Shown: in pieces, positions 7,965 through 15,712 of the stretch
Position numbering within the stretch: the stretch's first letter is position 1
Layout of the letters: each line of letters begins with the position of its first letter
Source: Ningiella ruwaisensis
Lineage (GTDB): Bacteria; Pseudomonadota; Gammaproteobacteria; Enterobacterales; Alteromonadaceae
Length of the DNA stretch: 64,000 bases
Direction of reading: 5' to 3'
Assembly (NCBI RefSeq): GCF_004798935.1
Contig: NZ_RAHT01000011.1
Span: 1 to 64,000, forward strand
The notes under the pieces: model-generated
Told to the model about the DNA's origin: nothing
The model's database searches: none
What the model saw: the letters and a program-made list of their open reading frames with translations, nothing else
Translations under genes and position numbers: made by a program

Positions 7965-9689
7965 ATGAATGCACCCTCATCTGAGCAAGGTATGTTATAT
8001 GATGCGATTGTCGTCGGCTCCGGCGCAGGGGGTGCAATGGCAGCGTATGTGCTGTGTAAAGCCGGCCATAAAGTGCTGATGCTTGAAGCCGGCAGGGATT
8101 ACAACCCGAAAACTGAAACGCCCATGTTTAATACCAATGCACAAGCGCCATTAATGGGTAGTGGCAATTCAGATAAGGATTTCGGTTTTTATGATGCAAC
8201 CGTAGACGGCGGTTGGCAGGTGCCTGACGAGCCATACACCACAGCTGACGACACTGAATTTTTATGGTGGAGGGCGCGCATGCTCGGTGGGCGTACAAAC
8301 CATTGGGGACGATATTCACTGCGTTTTTCTCATCACGATTTTAAAGGCAAAAGCCGTGATGGACTTGGCGCGGATTGGCCTTTTGAATACGATGATATTG
8401 CACCATGGTATGACAAAACCGAAGCGCTTATTGGCGTCTGCGGCACAAATACTGGCCTTGACGATATGCCAGACTCAGGGGAGGGCGTATTACAGCCGCC
8501 CCCAAAACCACGCATCCCTGAACTATTAGTGGCAGCCGCTGCTAAAAAGCATGGAATAGAGCTTGCGCCGATGCATCGAGCGGTATTAACGCGCCCGTTA
8601 GATAACAGGCTTGCCTGCTTTTACGCAACGCCTTGCGGCAGAGGGTGCTCAATTGGTGCAGCCTTTCAAACAACCACCTCATTAATCCCCATGGCACAAG
8701 CAACGGGTAATCTAACCATTATTACCAACGCGATGGCGAAAACTGTAAACGTTGACCAAAACGGCAGGCCCACAGGTATTGAATATATTCAAAAGCCTTC
8801 TGGAAAAGCGCACCATACCCATGCAAAAAATGTCATCCTTGCCGCAAGTGCCTGCGAGTCGGCCCGAATTTTGTTAAATTCAAAAAGTAAACATCATCCT
8901 AAGGGACTTGCCAATTCCAGTACTCAAGTTGGAAAAAACATCATGGACTCCACCGGTGCTGATATGGGTGTGGAAGTGCCATTATTAAAAAATCGCCCGC
9001 GATATAACGAAGATGGCCATACCGCGAATCACTTGTTTATTCCCTGGTGGGGCCATAAGGCGCAGGAAAAAGGCGAACTAGACTTTCCGCGAGGCTATCA
9101 TTTTGAAATTGGAAGCGGGTTTAGGATGCCAGGCGCCGGTGTTGCTGGGGATCTGCAAGGCTATGGACTTAGTCTTAAACAAATTGCCCGAGAAAACTAT
9201 GGCACCTATGTGCATTTGTCACTACGCGGTGAAATGGTGCCAAACGAGCATTGTTTTATGGAAATAGATGACAAAGTGAAGGATAAGTGGGGCATTCCTG
9301 TGGTTAAATTCCACTGGCGCTGGTCTGAACATGAGTTGAAACAGGTTGATCATGGCCTGAAAACGGCAAAGCTGCTATTTGAAACGATGGGAGCGAGAGT
9401 GGGAGACTTGCCTCCACCCGAGCAGGCAATTAAAAAAGGCGGAGAAATTATTCACGAGGTCGGCTCAACTCGAATGGGCACGTCGCCAAAAGATTCAGTC
9501 ACTAATCAATGGGGGCAAACCTGGGATTGCGATAATTTGTATGTGATGGACGGGGGCGTATTTGCATCAAACCCTCACAAAAACTGCACCTTAACCATCA
9601 TGACGCTTGCGATGAGAAACGCTTCAAAACTGGCTGAAGAACTGACTGCCCGCAAACAGATTCAAATTCAAGGCTCCGCTCATGCTTAA
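7965..9689 (+). CDS. GMC family oxidoreductase (FAD), large subunit type
   Basis: This is a flavoprotein dehydrogenase of 574 residues for a sugar or alcohol substrate that is not identifiable here. The FAD-binding Rossmann motif VGSGAGGAMAAY lies at about 17-28, with LEAGRDY at the end of the second strand. GGRTNHWGR near 110 is the GMC signature region. C-terminal motifs are EVGSTRMG near 500 and NPHKNCTLTIMTLA near 540, which carry the active-site His/Asn region. AGAAGG precedes the ATG. The stop overlaps the next gene's start by 8 bases, which points to a two-subunit enzyme like membrane-bound gluconate 2-dehydrogenase. It has no signal of its own and may travel with the TAT-signal-bearing small subunit. 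A cytochrome c subunit, usual in such enzymes, is not adjacent. Confidence 0.9.
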   Translation: MNAPSSEQGMLYDAIVVGSGAGGAMAAYVLCKAGHKVLMLEAGRDYNPKTETPMFNTNAQAPLMGSGNSDKDFGFYDATVDGGWQVPDEPYTTADDTEFLWWRARMLGGRTNHWGRYSLRFSHHDFKGKSRDGLGADWPFEYDDIAPWYDKTEALIGVCGTNTGLDDMPDSGEGVLQPPPKPRIPELLVAAAAKKHGIELAPMHRAVLTRPLDNRLACFYATPCGRGCSIGAAFQTTTSLIPMAQATGNLTIITNAMAKTVNVDQNGRPTGIEYIQKPSGKAHHTHAKNVILAASACESARILLNSKSKHHPKGLANSSTQVGKNIMDSTGADMGVEVPLLKNRPRYNEDGHTANHLFIPWWGHKAQEKGELDFPRGYHFEIGSGFRMPGAGVAGDLQGYGLSLKQIARENYGTYVHLSLRGEMVPNEHCFMEIDDKVKDKWGIPVVKFHWRWSEHELKQVDHGLKTAKLLFETMGARVGDLPPPEQAIKKGGEIIHEVGSTRMGTSPKDSVTNQWGQTWDCDNLYVMDGGVFASNPHKNCTLTIMTLAMRNASKLAEELTARKQIQIQGSAHA

Positions 9690-10506
9690 CGACAAAAACC
9701 AAAACAAGAATAATGATTCTCAAACTGTTCAAGCCGTCGATAGCGGCTTTCGCGTCTCTGGCAGAATGAGCCGCCGCGAGTCATTAAAGTGCTTGGGCTT
9801 ATTAGTGACTGCCGGATTAGCTGCGACAAATTCAGCGCTTGCTTTTGCTTTTGAGCAAACACATGCTCAAAACACACATGCCGGTCACTGGCCAAAGTTA
9901 CACCTTTCACCCGTTAATGCCAAAGGCTATGGTAAAGATCCGAATTTAATCATTCCTCCATCAAACCCTTGGCCGCTGATAATGACAGAAAGTGAGCAAG
10001 GTTTATGCTCAGTACTGTGCGATATCATTGTTCCACAGGAAGGCGATATTCCATCGGCCGCCGAGCTTGATGTGCAGGCCGTTATCAATGAATGGATTAG
10101 TGCACCTTACGCATGGCAGCAAAGCGACAGACACATCATTATGCACCTTTTTGCCTGGCTCGATGATGAAGCAAAACTAAGAACTGAATCTCAGCATGAT
10201 AAAGGTGAAGCCACAGGTTTTACTGACCTGTCGCGTGACGAGCAAATTAAGATAATTGATGATATCGCTTATTTAAACGAAAACACTTCTGAGGCATTTA
10301 TTCGGCCAAGTCAGGCATTTGCGCGCTTAAGAGAACTGGTGCTTGCTGCCTTTTTTACAACGCCAACCGGAATGAAAGATATAGGTTATATGGGGAACGT
10401 ACCGATACAGGGAGATTATCCCGGCCCAACAGAAGAAGCTTATGCCCACCTTGACACTGTGCTTAACAAACTTGGTTTAAGTGACTTTTCGTATCGAAGC
10501 AAGTGA
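9682..10506 (+). CDS. gluconate 2-dehydrogenase subunit 3 family protein, TAT-exported
   Basis: This is the small subunit partner of the GMC dehydrogenase; 274 residues. A twin-arginine motif (SRRESLKCLGL, about residues 30-40) is followed by a hydrophobic stretch ending near SALAFA, so folded export with the large subunit is likely. The rest matches the subunit 3 family in outline: an acidic helical region with LCDIIVPQEGDIPSAAE near 115 and a C-terminal part with GYMGNVPIQGDYPG. AAGG lies about ten bases before the ATG. It overlaps the GMC gene by 8 bases, so translation is probably coupled. Its 3' end overlaps the convergent membrane-protein gene by 30 bases. Starting at the internal Met before SRRES would give a more usual TAT signal. 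Confidence 0.85.
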   Translation: MLNDKNQNKNNDSQTVQAVDSGFRVSGRMSRRESLKCLGLLVTAGLAATNSALAFAFEQTHAQNTHAGHWPKLHLSPVNAKGYGKDPNLIIPPSNPWPLIMTESEQGLCSVLCDIIVPQEGDIPSAAELDVQAVINEWISAPYAWQQSDRHIIMHLFAWLDDEAKLRTESQHDKGEATGFTDLSRDEQIKIIDDIAYLNENTSEAFIRPSQAFARLRELVLAAFFTTPTGMKDIGYMGNVPIQGDYPGPTEEAYAHLDTVLNKLGLSDFSYRSK

Positions 10507-11163
10507 AAATATGGCCGTAAAGCCCGTTTTTTGCCACATGCGGCCAACCCAGTAGAAAAGCGATATCATCAATAAGGAGAACCACCATTCATAGGCGTTT
10601 TCCCAGTTATCCCAGCCCTCCCATAAAAAACCGGCAATGGCGCTGGCAATACCGCTTATCACCAGCATCGCGCAGATGCGATAGATGAACTTCCGTTCAT
10701 TACTAAGCCCCAATGATGCGATATTTATGCGCTTAAGTTTTTGCAGCAGCAGTAAATGTCCAAAGGCCGAAAAGGCAAAATATAGAATAACGCCGATGCG
10801 TCTTGCCAGTGCTTGCGGCTCATCCTCTGCACCTAGCGTAACGGTGTAAACAATAAGAGCCGCAGACGCGATATAGCCTAAACTCGTTATCAAACGAATC
10901 GTTAGCGCCCCATTTGACACTTTATCAATCCATATCTTCAATAAAAACCAGTATGCGGCCATACAAACGGCTGTGGGTATCATCAGTGCTTTAAATACAA
11001 AAAATTCTGGTACTTGACGCCCTGTTGCGCTAATCGAGTGGCAATGCGACCAATAGGGATTGCACATGTTTAAATTACCCATGGTGCTTGAAATCAACCA
11101 GGTCAAATGCACAGTAAAAAGCGGTAGCAATACACAAATAAGCGCAATATGATAAGGCTTCAT
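10477..11163 (-). CDS. multi-pass membrane protein (possibly Frag1/DRAM/Sfk1-like)
   Basis: This is an integral inner-membrane protein of 228 residues with about six predicted hydrophobic segments (near 5-25, 55-78, 88-108, 122-142, 160-182 and 192-212). The first loop holds MCNPYWSHCHSISATGR, a Cys/His-containing motif that resembles the family once called Frag1/DRAM/Sfk1; I am not certain of that assignment. No catalytic residues can be named. AAGGAT precedes the ATG. It converges on, and overlaps by 30 bases, the dehydrogenase small-subunit gene, and lies just downstream of mgsA on the same strand. Function is unknown. Confidence 0.7.
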   Translation of the reverse strand: MKPYHIALICVLLPLFTVHLTWLISSTMGNLNMCNPYWSHCHSISATGRQVPEFFVFKALMIPTAVCMAAYWFLLKIWIDKVSNGALTIRLITSLGYIASAALIVYTVTLGAEDEPQALARRIGVILYFAFSAFGHLLLLQKLKRINIASLGLSNERKFIYRICAMLVISGIASAIAGFLWEGWDNWENAYEWWFSLLMISLFYWVGRMWQKTGFTAIFSLASIRKVT

Positions 11164-11211
11164 GGCATTTATATCCTTAACTCATTTATCTATACACACT
11201 CTATTTTTATA

Positions 11212-11667
11212 CTAGGCCCTGCCTTGCTGATAGGCTGCATAGTCAGGCACAAGATAATCGTACTGCGACTGTAGCAAGGGGGATGTGAGTAAATAATCTG
11301 CGCTGCTCGGGTTACAAGCCACCGGAATATTCCACACCGCTGCAATACGAAGTAATGCTTTTACGTCTGGATCGTGGGGCATGGATGCCAATGGATCCCA
11401 AAAAAATATGAGCATATCCAGGGACTGTTCAGCAATCCGAGCTCCTATTTGCTGATCGCCACCAAGTGGACCACTTAATAAGGCTTCAATTTCCAACCCC
11501 GTTTCTTGCGATATCTTGCTTGCGGTTGTGCCTGTCGCGAATAGCGCTTGCTCACTAAGCGCCTCGAAGTGCTTTTTACACCAATCACTAAGTTTTGTTT
11601 TCATATGATCGTGCGCAACCAGCGCAATATGTTTCTTTTTTGGTGCCGTTTTGTGTATAAATTCCAT
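11212..11667 (-). CDS. mgsA: methylglyoxal synthase
   Basis: The enzyme converts dihydroxyacetone phosphate to methylglyoxal and phosphate, a bypass of lower glycolysis used when phosphate is short or sugar phosphates build up. It has 151 residues from the ATG at 11667, close to the 152 of the E. coli enzyme, and is nearly colinear with it: HIALVAHDH at 13-21, FATGTT at 43-48, LSGPLGGDQQIG with the catalytic Asp71, FFWDPL near 95 and PHDPDVKALLR with the other active-site His/Asp. A longer frame extends 28 codons upstream, but the added residues match nothing in the family and GAGAG lies before the chosen start. It is divergent from a tiny lipoprotein gene. Confidence 0.95.
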   Translation of the reverse strand: MEFIHKTAPKKKHIALVAHDHMKTKLSDWCKKHFEALSEQALFATGTTASKISQETGLEIEALLSGPLGGDQQIGARIAEQSLDMLIFFWDPLASMPHDPDVKALLRIAAVWNIPVACNPSSADYLLTSPLLQSQYDYLVPDYAAYQQGRA

Positions 11668-11811
11668 GTGACTGACTCTCGTTAAAATGTTATGGCCTAA
11701 ATCCTGAATTAAATAAGGCAGGTTGACCCTTGCTGTATTGATAGCAAACATTATTTCATAAAGTTCAGGAAAAACGAGTACAATTCCCTAACGCGACAAC
11801 GGAAAAGCATA

Positions 11812-11898
11812 ATGCACAAGCCCTTAGCCAAGTTACTCATCCTATTAAGCGCATTCATGTTAAGTGCCTGCGCTTTACCCATTGATTGGTTGTTGTAA
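11812..11898 (+). CDS. very small putative lipoprotein (28 aa)
   Basis: A 28-residue ORF reads as a lipoprotein signal peptide with almost no mature part: MHKPLAKLLILLSAFM, then lipobox LSAC, then a 9-residue tail. If processed, a lipid-anchored peptide of about ten residues would remain. GGAAAAG lies a few bases before the ATG. It sits 30 bases before the serine hydrolase gene on the same strand and is divergent from mgsA. Similar tiny entericidin-like or LptM-like lipoproteins exist, but no family is recognised here. Confidence 0.5.
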   Translation: MHKPLAKLLILLSAFMLSACALPIDWLL

Positions 11899-11928
11899 AA
11901 AAATGCTAGAAATTAACCGGATAAGCGC

Positions 11929-13158
11929 ATGAAAATTAAATTTATTGAAAAGAATAAACACCTAAATAGAAGTGACTCCTTAACTCACATATTCTTTTTC
12001 ACGTGTATTACTATCACTGCTCTATTAGTCTCCACTCACGCCATTGCAAGGCAAGTTAATCAAAACAGCGCGTCTTACTTTCCTCCACGGGGAGAGTGGG
12101 CTGAAAAAGCACCTGACGAGCTGGGTATTGATAAAAATGCGCTAAATAAAGCAATTACATTCGCAAATGAGAATGAATATTCTGGCTCTAGAGACTTGCG
12201 TATCGCTATTTTAAAAGGTTTTGAACGTGAGCCTTTTCATGAAATTCTTGGGCCAACCAAAAAACGAGGCGGACCCGCGGGTCTTATTCTCAAAGATGGA
12301 TATATTGTTGGCAAGTGGGGTGATTTATCACGTGTTGATATGACCTTCAGCGTGACAAAAAGTTACCTATCATCGCTTGCTGGTCTGGCTCTAGACAAAA
12401 AGCTCATTGGCAGCTTTTCAGACCGGGTAAATGAATATGTCTGGGACGATACCTTTGTTGGAGAGCACAATAGCAAAATCGACTGGCACAGCTTGCTGAA
12501 TCAATCCTCAGACTGGTCTGGCAGCCTCTTTGGTATAAAGGACTGGGCAGACAGGCCGCCAAGTGAGGGTGGTATCGATCAGTGGAAATATCGAGAGCTA
12601 TATGAACCAGATACCGTAATGGAGTATAACGACGTACGAGTCAACGTGCTCGCCTATTCACTTCTTCATGTGTTTCGAGAGCCCCTTCCGCGCGTCCTTA
12701 GAACACGCATCATGGACCCAATAGGCGCTTCAACTACCTGGCGCTGGTTTGGTTATGATGATGCCTGGGTGACAGTCGATGGCTTAAAGATGAAGTCAGT
12801 GACAGGCGGAGGACACTCCGGTGGAGGTGTGTTTATCAATACTTATGACCAAGCGCGATTTGGCCTTTTGGCCCTGCATGAGGGCACCTGGAATAATATG
12901 CCTATCCTTTCTGAAGACTATTTTCGACAGGCTTTACGTCCATCAAATGCAAATGAAAGTTATGGTTACATGTGGTGGCTAAACCGCGGTCCTCGCAAGT
13001 GGGAAAAGGTAGAGGATGAGGACATCTTTTATGCGGCGGGATTTGGCGGAAATTTTATTGTCATTGATAAAAAGCGTAATTTAGTTATTGTAACGCGTTG
13101 GTTAGAGCCAAGTAAAATTGGCGAGCTTGTCAGCCTTGTTTTGCAAGCTCATGATTAA
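11929..13158 (+). CDS. exported serine hydrolase (beta-lactamase/class C-like fold)
   Basis: The protein has 409 residues and the penicillin-binding-protein/beta-lactamase fold. A hydrophobic segment at about 18-40 serves as signal or anchor. The SxxK motif is S141-V-T-K144, the likely nucleophile and base. A Tyr-x-Asn-like motif (EYNDVRVN) follows near 235, and GGGHSGGG near 290 takes the place of KTG. MWWLNRG and AAGFGGNFI near the C-terminus are typical of the esterase/6-aminohexanoate hydrolase branch. It is therefore more likely an esterase, amidase or D-amino peptidase than a true beta-lactamase. The N-terminal start has several Lys before the hydrophobic stretch, as in signal anchors. 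No operon partner is obvious except the tiny lipoprotein ORF before it. Confidence 0.85.
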   Translation: MKIKFIEKNKHLNRSDSLTHIFFFTCITITALLVSTHAIARQVNQNSASYFPPRGEWAEKAPDELGIDKNALNKAITFANENEYSGSRDLRIAILKGFEREPFHEILGPTKKRGGPAGLILKDGYIVGKWGDLSRVDMTFSVTKSYLSSLAGLALDKKLIGSFSDRVNEYVWDDTFVGEHNSKIDWHSLLNQSSDWSGSLFGIKDWADRPPSEGGIDQWKYRELYEPDTVMEYNDVRVNVLAYSLLHVFREPLPRVLRTRIMDPIGASTTWRWFGYDDAWVTVDGLKMKSVTGGGHSGGGVFINTYDQARFGLLALHEGTWNNMPILSEDYFRQALRPSNANESYGYMWWLNRGPRKWEKVEDEDIFYAAGFGGNFIVIDKKRNLVIVTRWLEPSKIGELVSLVLQAHD

Positions 13159-13332
13159 TATCTTCTTTTTGTGATTAATATTTTTTGTTTTGAAAGTAAA
13201 AATTTATTGATTGCACTTTGCTCAGTAATACCGATATTACGCAAATGAGAAGACTGATTGTCATCTCATAATAACGTCGCAACCAATTTAATCGTGTTAA
13301 ACAGCGACCTGTATAAACTTTGGTAAAGTAAT

Positions 13333-13488
13333 ATGAGCAAGGATTATAGATTTAACAAAAAAGAATACGGCTTCGATGATGAGCCAGCCGAATATGCTGA
13401 CAATTCACATCGAAACATTGGCGATAAAAAGCGTCTCGCAAAACAAAAAGCGAAGACCAATTTCAAACGGATGGCACGCCAAGGATAA
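13333..13488 (+). CDS. small basic hypothetical protein (51 aa)
   Basis: A 51-residue, strongly charged, soluble protein. It begins MSKDYRFNKKEYGFDDE and ends in a Lys/Arg-rich stretch (KKRLAKQKAKTNFKRMARQG) that could bind nucleic acid or a ribosomal surface. GGTAAAG precedes the ATG at a reasonable distance, and a strong hairpin follows the stop by 10 bases, which supports a short independent transcript. No named family is recognised. Confidence 0.6.
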   Translation: MSKDYRFNKKEYGFDDEPAEYADNSHRNIGDKKRLAKQKAKTNFKRMARQG

Positions 13489-13498
13489 GATTAATTAG

Positions 13499-13540
13499 GC
13501 TAGTCTGAAGCTCAGTCACTTTCTCTGACTTCAGGCTAGC
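13499..13540 (+). terminator. terminator-like hairpin after the 51-aa gene
   Basis: GCTAGTCTGAAG (13499-13510) pairs with CTTCAGGCTAGC (13529-13540): a 12-bp stem with one G-T wobble. It follows the small gene's stop closely. The U-tract is weak (GCTTCATTTC), so termination strength is uncertain. Confidence 0.6.
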
Positions 13541-13642
13541 GCTTCATTTCACTCACTTGCCTTTCTCCTGTGTTACAAAAACTTGTTTGCTTTTTACGAC
13601 AAAGATCGTAATTTGTTGCAAAGACTTAACCTGAGACACATT

Positions 13643-14482
13643 GTGGATGTACGATTCTTTTCAACCTTTTTAGAGGTTGCCTACACACGACACTTCGGTA
13701 AAGCGGCTGAAAACCTCTATCTGACACCTGCGGCGGTCAGTGCCCGAATTAAACAACTTGAAGAACATTTTAATACAACTTTGTTTTTTCGTGTTCGTAA
13801 TAGCATTCAGTTAACTCCGGCCGGCGAGAAATTAGTGCCATATGCAAAATCATTGGTGGATGGATTAAACAATGCGCGCAATGCACTTAATGAACAAGCA
13901 GCAGCATTTTTGGCTTTTGGGATAACACCTAACGCAGCCGCATGTTTGGAACATTCTCTTATGCTCAAACTTTCACAACACGACCAAAGCATGAGTTTTC
14001 GGGTTGATACACTCAGCAGTGAGCAGCTTTCTCGACACTTGCACGAGCGGACAATTGATTTTGCAGTGACAAGCGAAACGCTCAAGTCAGGAGATGTCGA
14101 ACACATCGAATTGTGTACACTCAAACTTTATTTGGTCGAGCCTGCCGAGGAAAATGACGGTGAAAACGAAAATATGCACAATGTGCATATTGAGTGGAGC
14201 CAAAAACTTTGCGATCGCATTCTAGGCGCCATGCCCGAATTTAAGCATGCACGCTTTAAAACCAATAGCGTTGAACAAGCGATTGATTTTCTTCGTGAAC
14301 GCGACGGACGAGCAATCCTGCCTGATATTTTAATCAAGCGCCTGGAAAAACAAGGAGATAGGCACACCGAAAAGTTTAACAAAAAAGAATGCTCTTTTGG
14401 CTTAACGCTTTATCTGGTTCGCTTGAAGGAAGGGCGACACCCCTGTGTAGATGAAATCACAAACCTCCTTGTTTGTGATTGA
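13643..14482 (+). CDS. hdfR: LysR-family regulator, HdfR-like
   Basis: A LysR-type transcription factor. From the GTG at 13643 it has 279 residues, the length of E. coli HdfR, and the start aligns well (VDVRFFSTFLEVAYTRHFGKAAE). The winged HTH occupies about 1-60, with LTPAAVSARIKQLE as recognition helix, then a linker and a degenerate substrate-binding domain. E. coli HdfR represses the flagellar master operon flhDC; whether that holds here is unknown. The frame stays open 20 codons further upstream, but those residues (MFAFYDKDRNLL...) are not part of the family. It stands alone, convergent with a small secreted-protein gene. Confidence 0.8.
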   Translation: MDVRFFSTFLEVAYTRHFGKAAENLYLTPAAVSARIKQLEEHFNTTLFFRVRNSIQLTPAGEKLVPYAKSLVDGLNNARNALNEQAAAFLAFGITPNAAACLEHSLMLKLSQHDQSMSFRVDTLSSEQLSRHLHERTIDFAVTSETLKSGDVEHIELCTLKLYLVEPAEENDGENENMHNVHIEWSQKLCDRILGAMPEFKHARFKTNSVEQAIDFLRERDGRAILPDILIKRLEKQGDRHTEKFNKKECSFGLTLYLVRLKEGRHPCVDEITNLLVCD

Positions 14483-14502
14483 TATGCGGATAATTAAAGC
14501 GA

Positions 14503-14748
14503 TTAATTAGGTAGTTGTGTAACTGGTTGATAACCTTCGGCTTCTAATTCTTCGTTCACGCAATCCAACAAAAATTGGTCGAGTGACATACCGTCTGTGC
14601 CCTCATCGTTTGCGATGTCTTGGCAATAAGTTTTAAGTTCAAGAACTACATCTTCTTCAGCGACTGGGCGGTCGTCGGCTTGCGCTAAAAAAGCAGGGGC
14701 AAACGAAACTAAGGCGCTTGCAAATAATACTGTCAAAAAGCGTTTCAT
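14503..14748 (-). CDS. small secreted acidic protein (81 aa)
   Basis: An exported protein of unknown role. From the ATG at 14748 it has a classical signal peptide (MKRFLTVLFASALVSFAPAFLAQA) followed by a mature part of about 57 residues that is strongly acidic and contains two Cys (TYCQDIA and LLDCVNEE), which could form one disulfide in the periplasm. GGAG lies at good distance before this ATG; a frame 14 codons longer is open but has no such site. It ends convergent with the HdfR-like gene. Confidence 0.7.
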   Translation of the reverse strand: MKRFLTVLFASALVSFAPAFLAQADDRPVAEEDVVLELKTYCQDIANDEGTDGMSLDQFLLDCVNEELEAEGYQPVTQLPN

Positions 14749-14858
14749 TGTATTCTCCAAGTGAAAGAAACGCGCGCAACATAACGCCAATTACAGATAA
14801 CGAAAAGCAAATTAATTTATTCCTGAGCGCAAAAATTATTGCGCGAATAAAGTCTTAA

Positions 14859-14978
14859 TTATTCGCCCAAGGGCTGATAGCCCCAAGGCGTTTTAGGCAG
14901 TATGGCAAATTCGTCTGCAATAGCGTAACAGCAGCATGCACAAATTACGCACTTTGCATCATAAAAACGCTTCGCCAT
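14859..14978 (-). CDS. possible 39-aa cysteine-cluster peptide
   Basis: A short ORF encodes 39 residues starting MAKRFYDAKCVICACCC and ending TPWGYQPLGE. Five Cys within eight residues are unusual, and the C-terminal GYQP resembles the GYQPV near the end of the secreted 81-aa protein encoded just downstream on the same strand, so it might be a diverged fragment of a related gene. No ribosome binding site is evident. A hairpin (GCGCAA-6-TTGCGC, 14827-14844) follows its stop. This is only a candidate. Confidence 0.25.
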   Translation of the reverse strand: MAKRFYDAKCVICACCCYAIADEFAILPKTPWGYQPLGE

Positions 14979-15073
14979 TAAATTTATTGTTTAAAAACAG
15001 TAAATTGCTTTTGGAACACTTCTCGCAACTTACGGGTGACTTGCAAATTAATTAGCGTGAAAGAGGAGTAAAC

Positions 15074-15631
15074 ATGAGTAGCATTGATGCAAAACCAGGC
15101 AGCATATTTCCTGACATCCAGGTGAGCACGCGAGACTCTGAAGAAGTATCGCTTATTCCCAAAATTAAAAGTGACTTTAGCCGTTCAGAAAATACCTGGT
15201 ACGCAATTGTTATTTATCGAGGCCAACACTGCCCCATCTGCGCCAATTACCTGAATGAACTGGCAAATAAGCAGAATGAATTTGAAAAACTGAATGTGAA
15301 ACTTGTTGCCGTTTCTACAGACAGCGTTGAGCAGTTGAATCAGTTTTACAAGGAAAAAATTTCTGACGTGAGCTTTCCAGTCTATGCCAACCTAAAGCTG
15401 GATGTAGCTAAACATTTTGGACTTTACTTATCGTCGCCAATGTCAGCATCTGAAACGGATCATGTTTTTACCGAACCTGCATTGTTTGTAGTCAATCCTC
15501 AACGGCAGGTACAAATTGTTGACGTCGCTAATGCGCCATTTATACGGCCTAAAGTGGATACTTTATTAGCTGGAATAAAACATATTCAGGAAAATGTTTA
15601 CCCAATTAGAGGGGAGTATGAGCACAATTGA
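15074..15631 (+). CDS. peroxiredoxin-like (AhpC/TSA family) protein
   Basis: A thioredoxin-fold protein of 185 residues. Residues 25-150 match the AhpC/TSA/redoxin layout, with GQHCPICANYLNEL near 50-63. The CxxC (CPIC) replaces the usual T/S-x-x-C of typical peroxiredoxins, so this belongs to the peroxiredoxin-like/thioredoxin-like branch, probably reducing peroxides or disulfides in the cytoplasm. No signal peptide is present. AGAGGAG just before the ATG is a strong ribosome binding site. It is followed 81 bases later by an aldo-keto reductase gene in the same direction; both suit detoxification of reactive species. Confidence 0.8.
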   Translation: MSSIDAKPGSIFPDIQVSTRDSEEVSLIPKIKSDFSRSENTWYAIVIYRGQHCPICANYLNELANKQNEFEKLNVKLVAVSTDSVEQLNQFYKEKISDVSFPVYANLKLDVAKHFGLYLSSPMSASETDHVFTEPALFVVNPQRQVQIVDVANAPFIRPKVDTLLAGIKHIQENVYPIRGEYEHN

Positions 15632-15712
15632 TCCATTGCGCGCAATGCATTCTCACAGATGCCATTAATAGGCAAATGTTGTTAGATAAATAAATTTCAA
15701 AGGAGAGTAACC

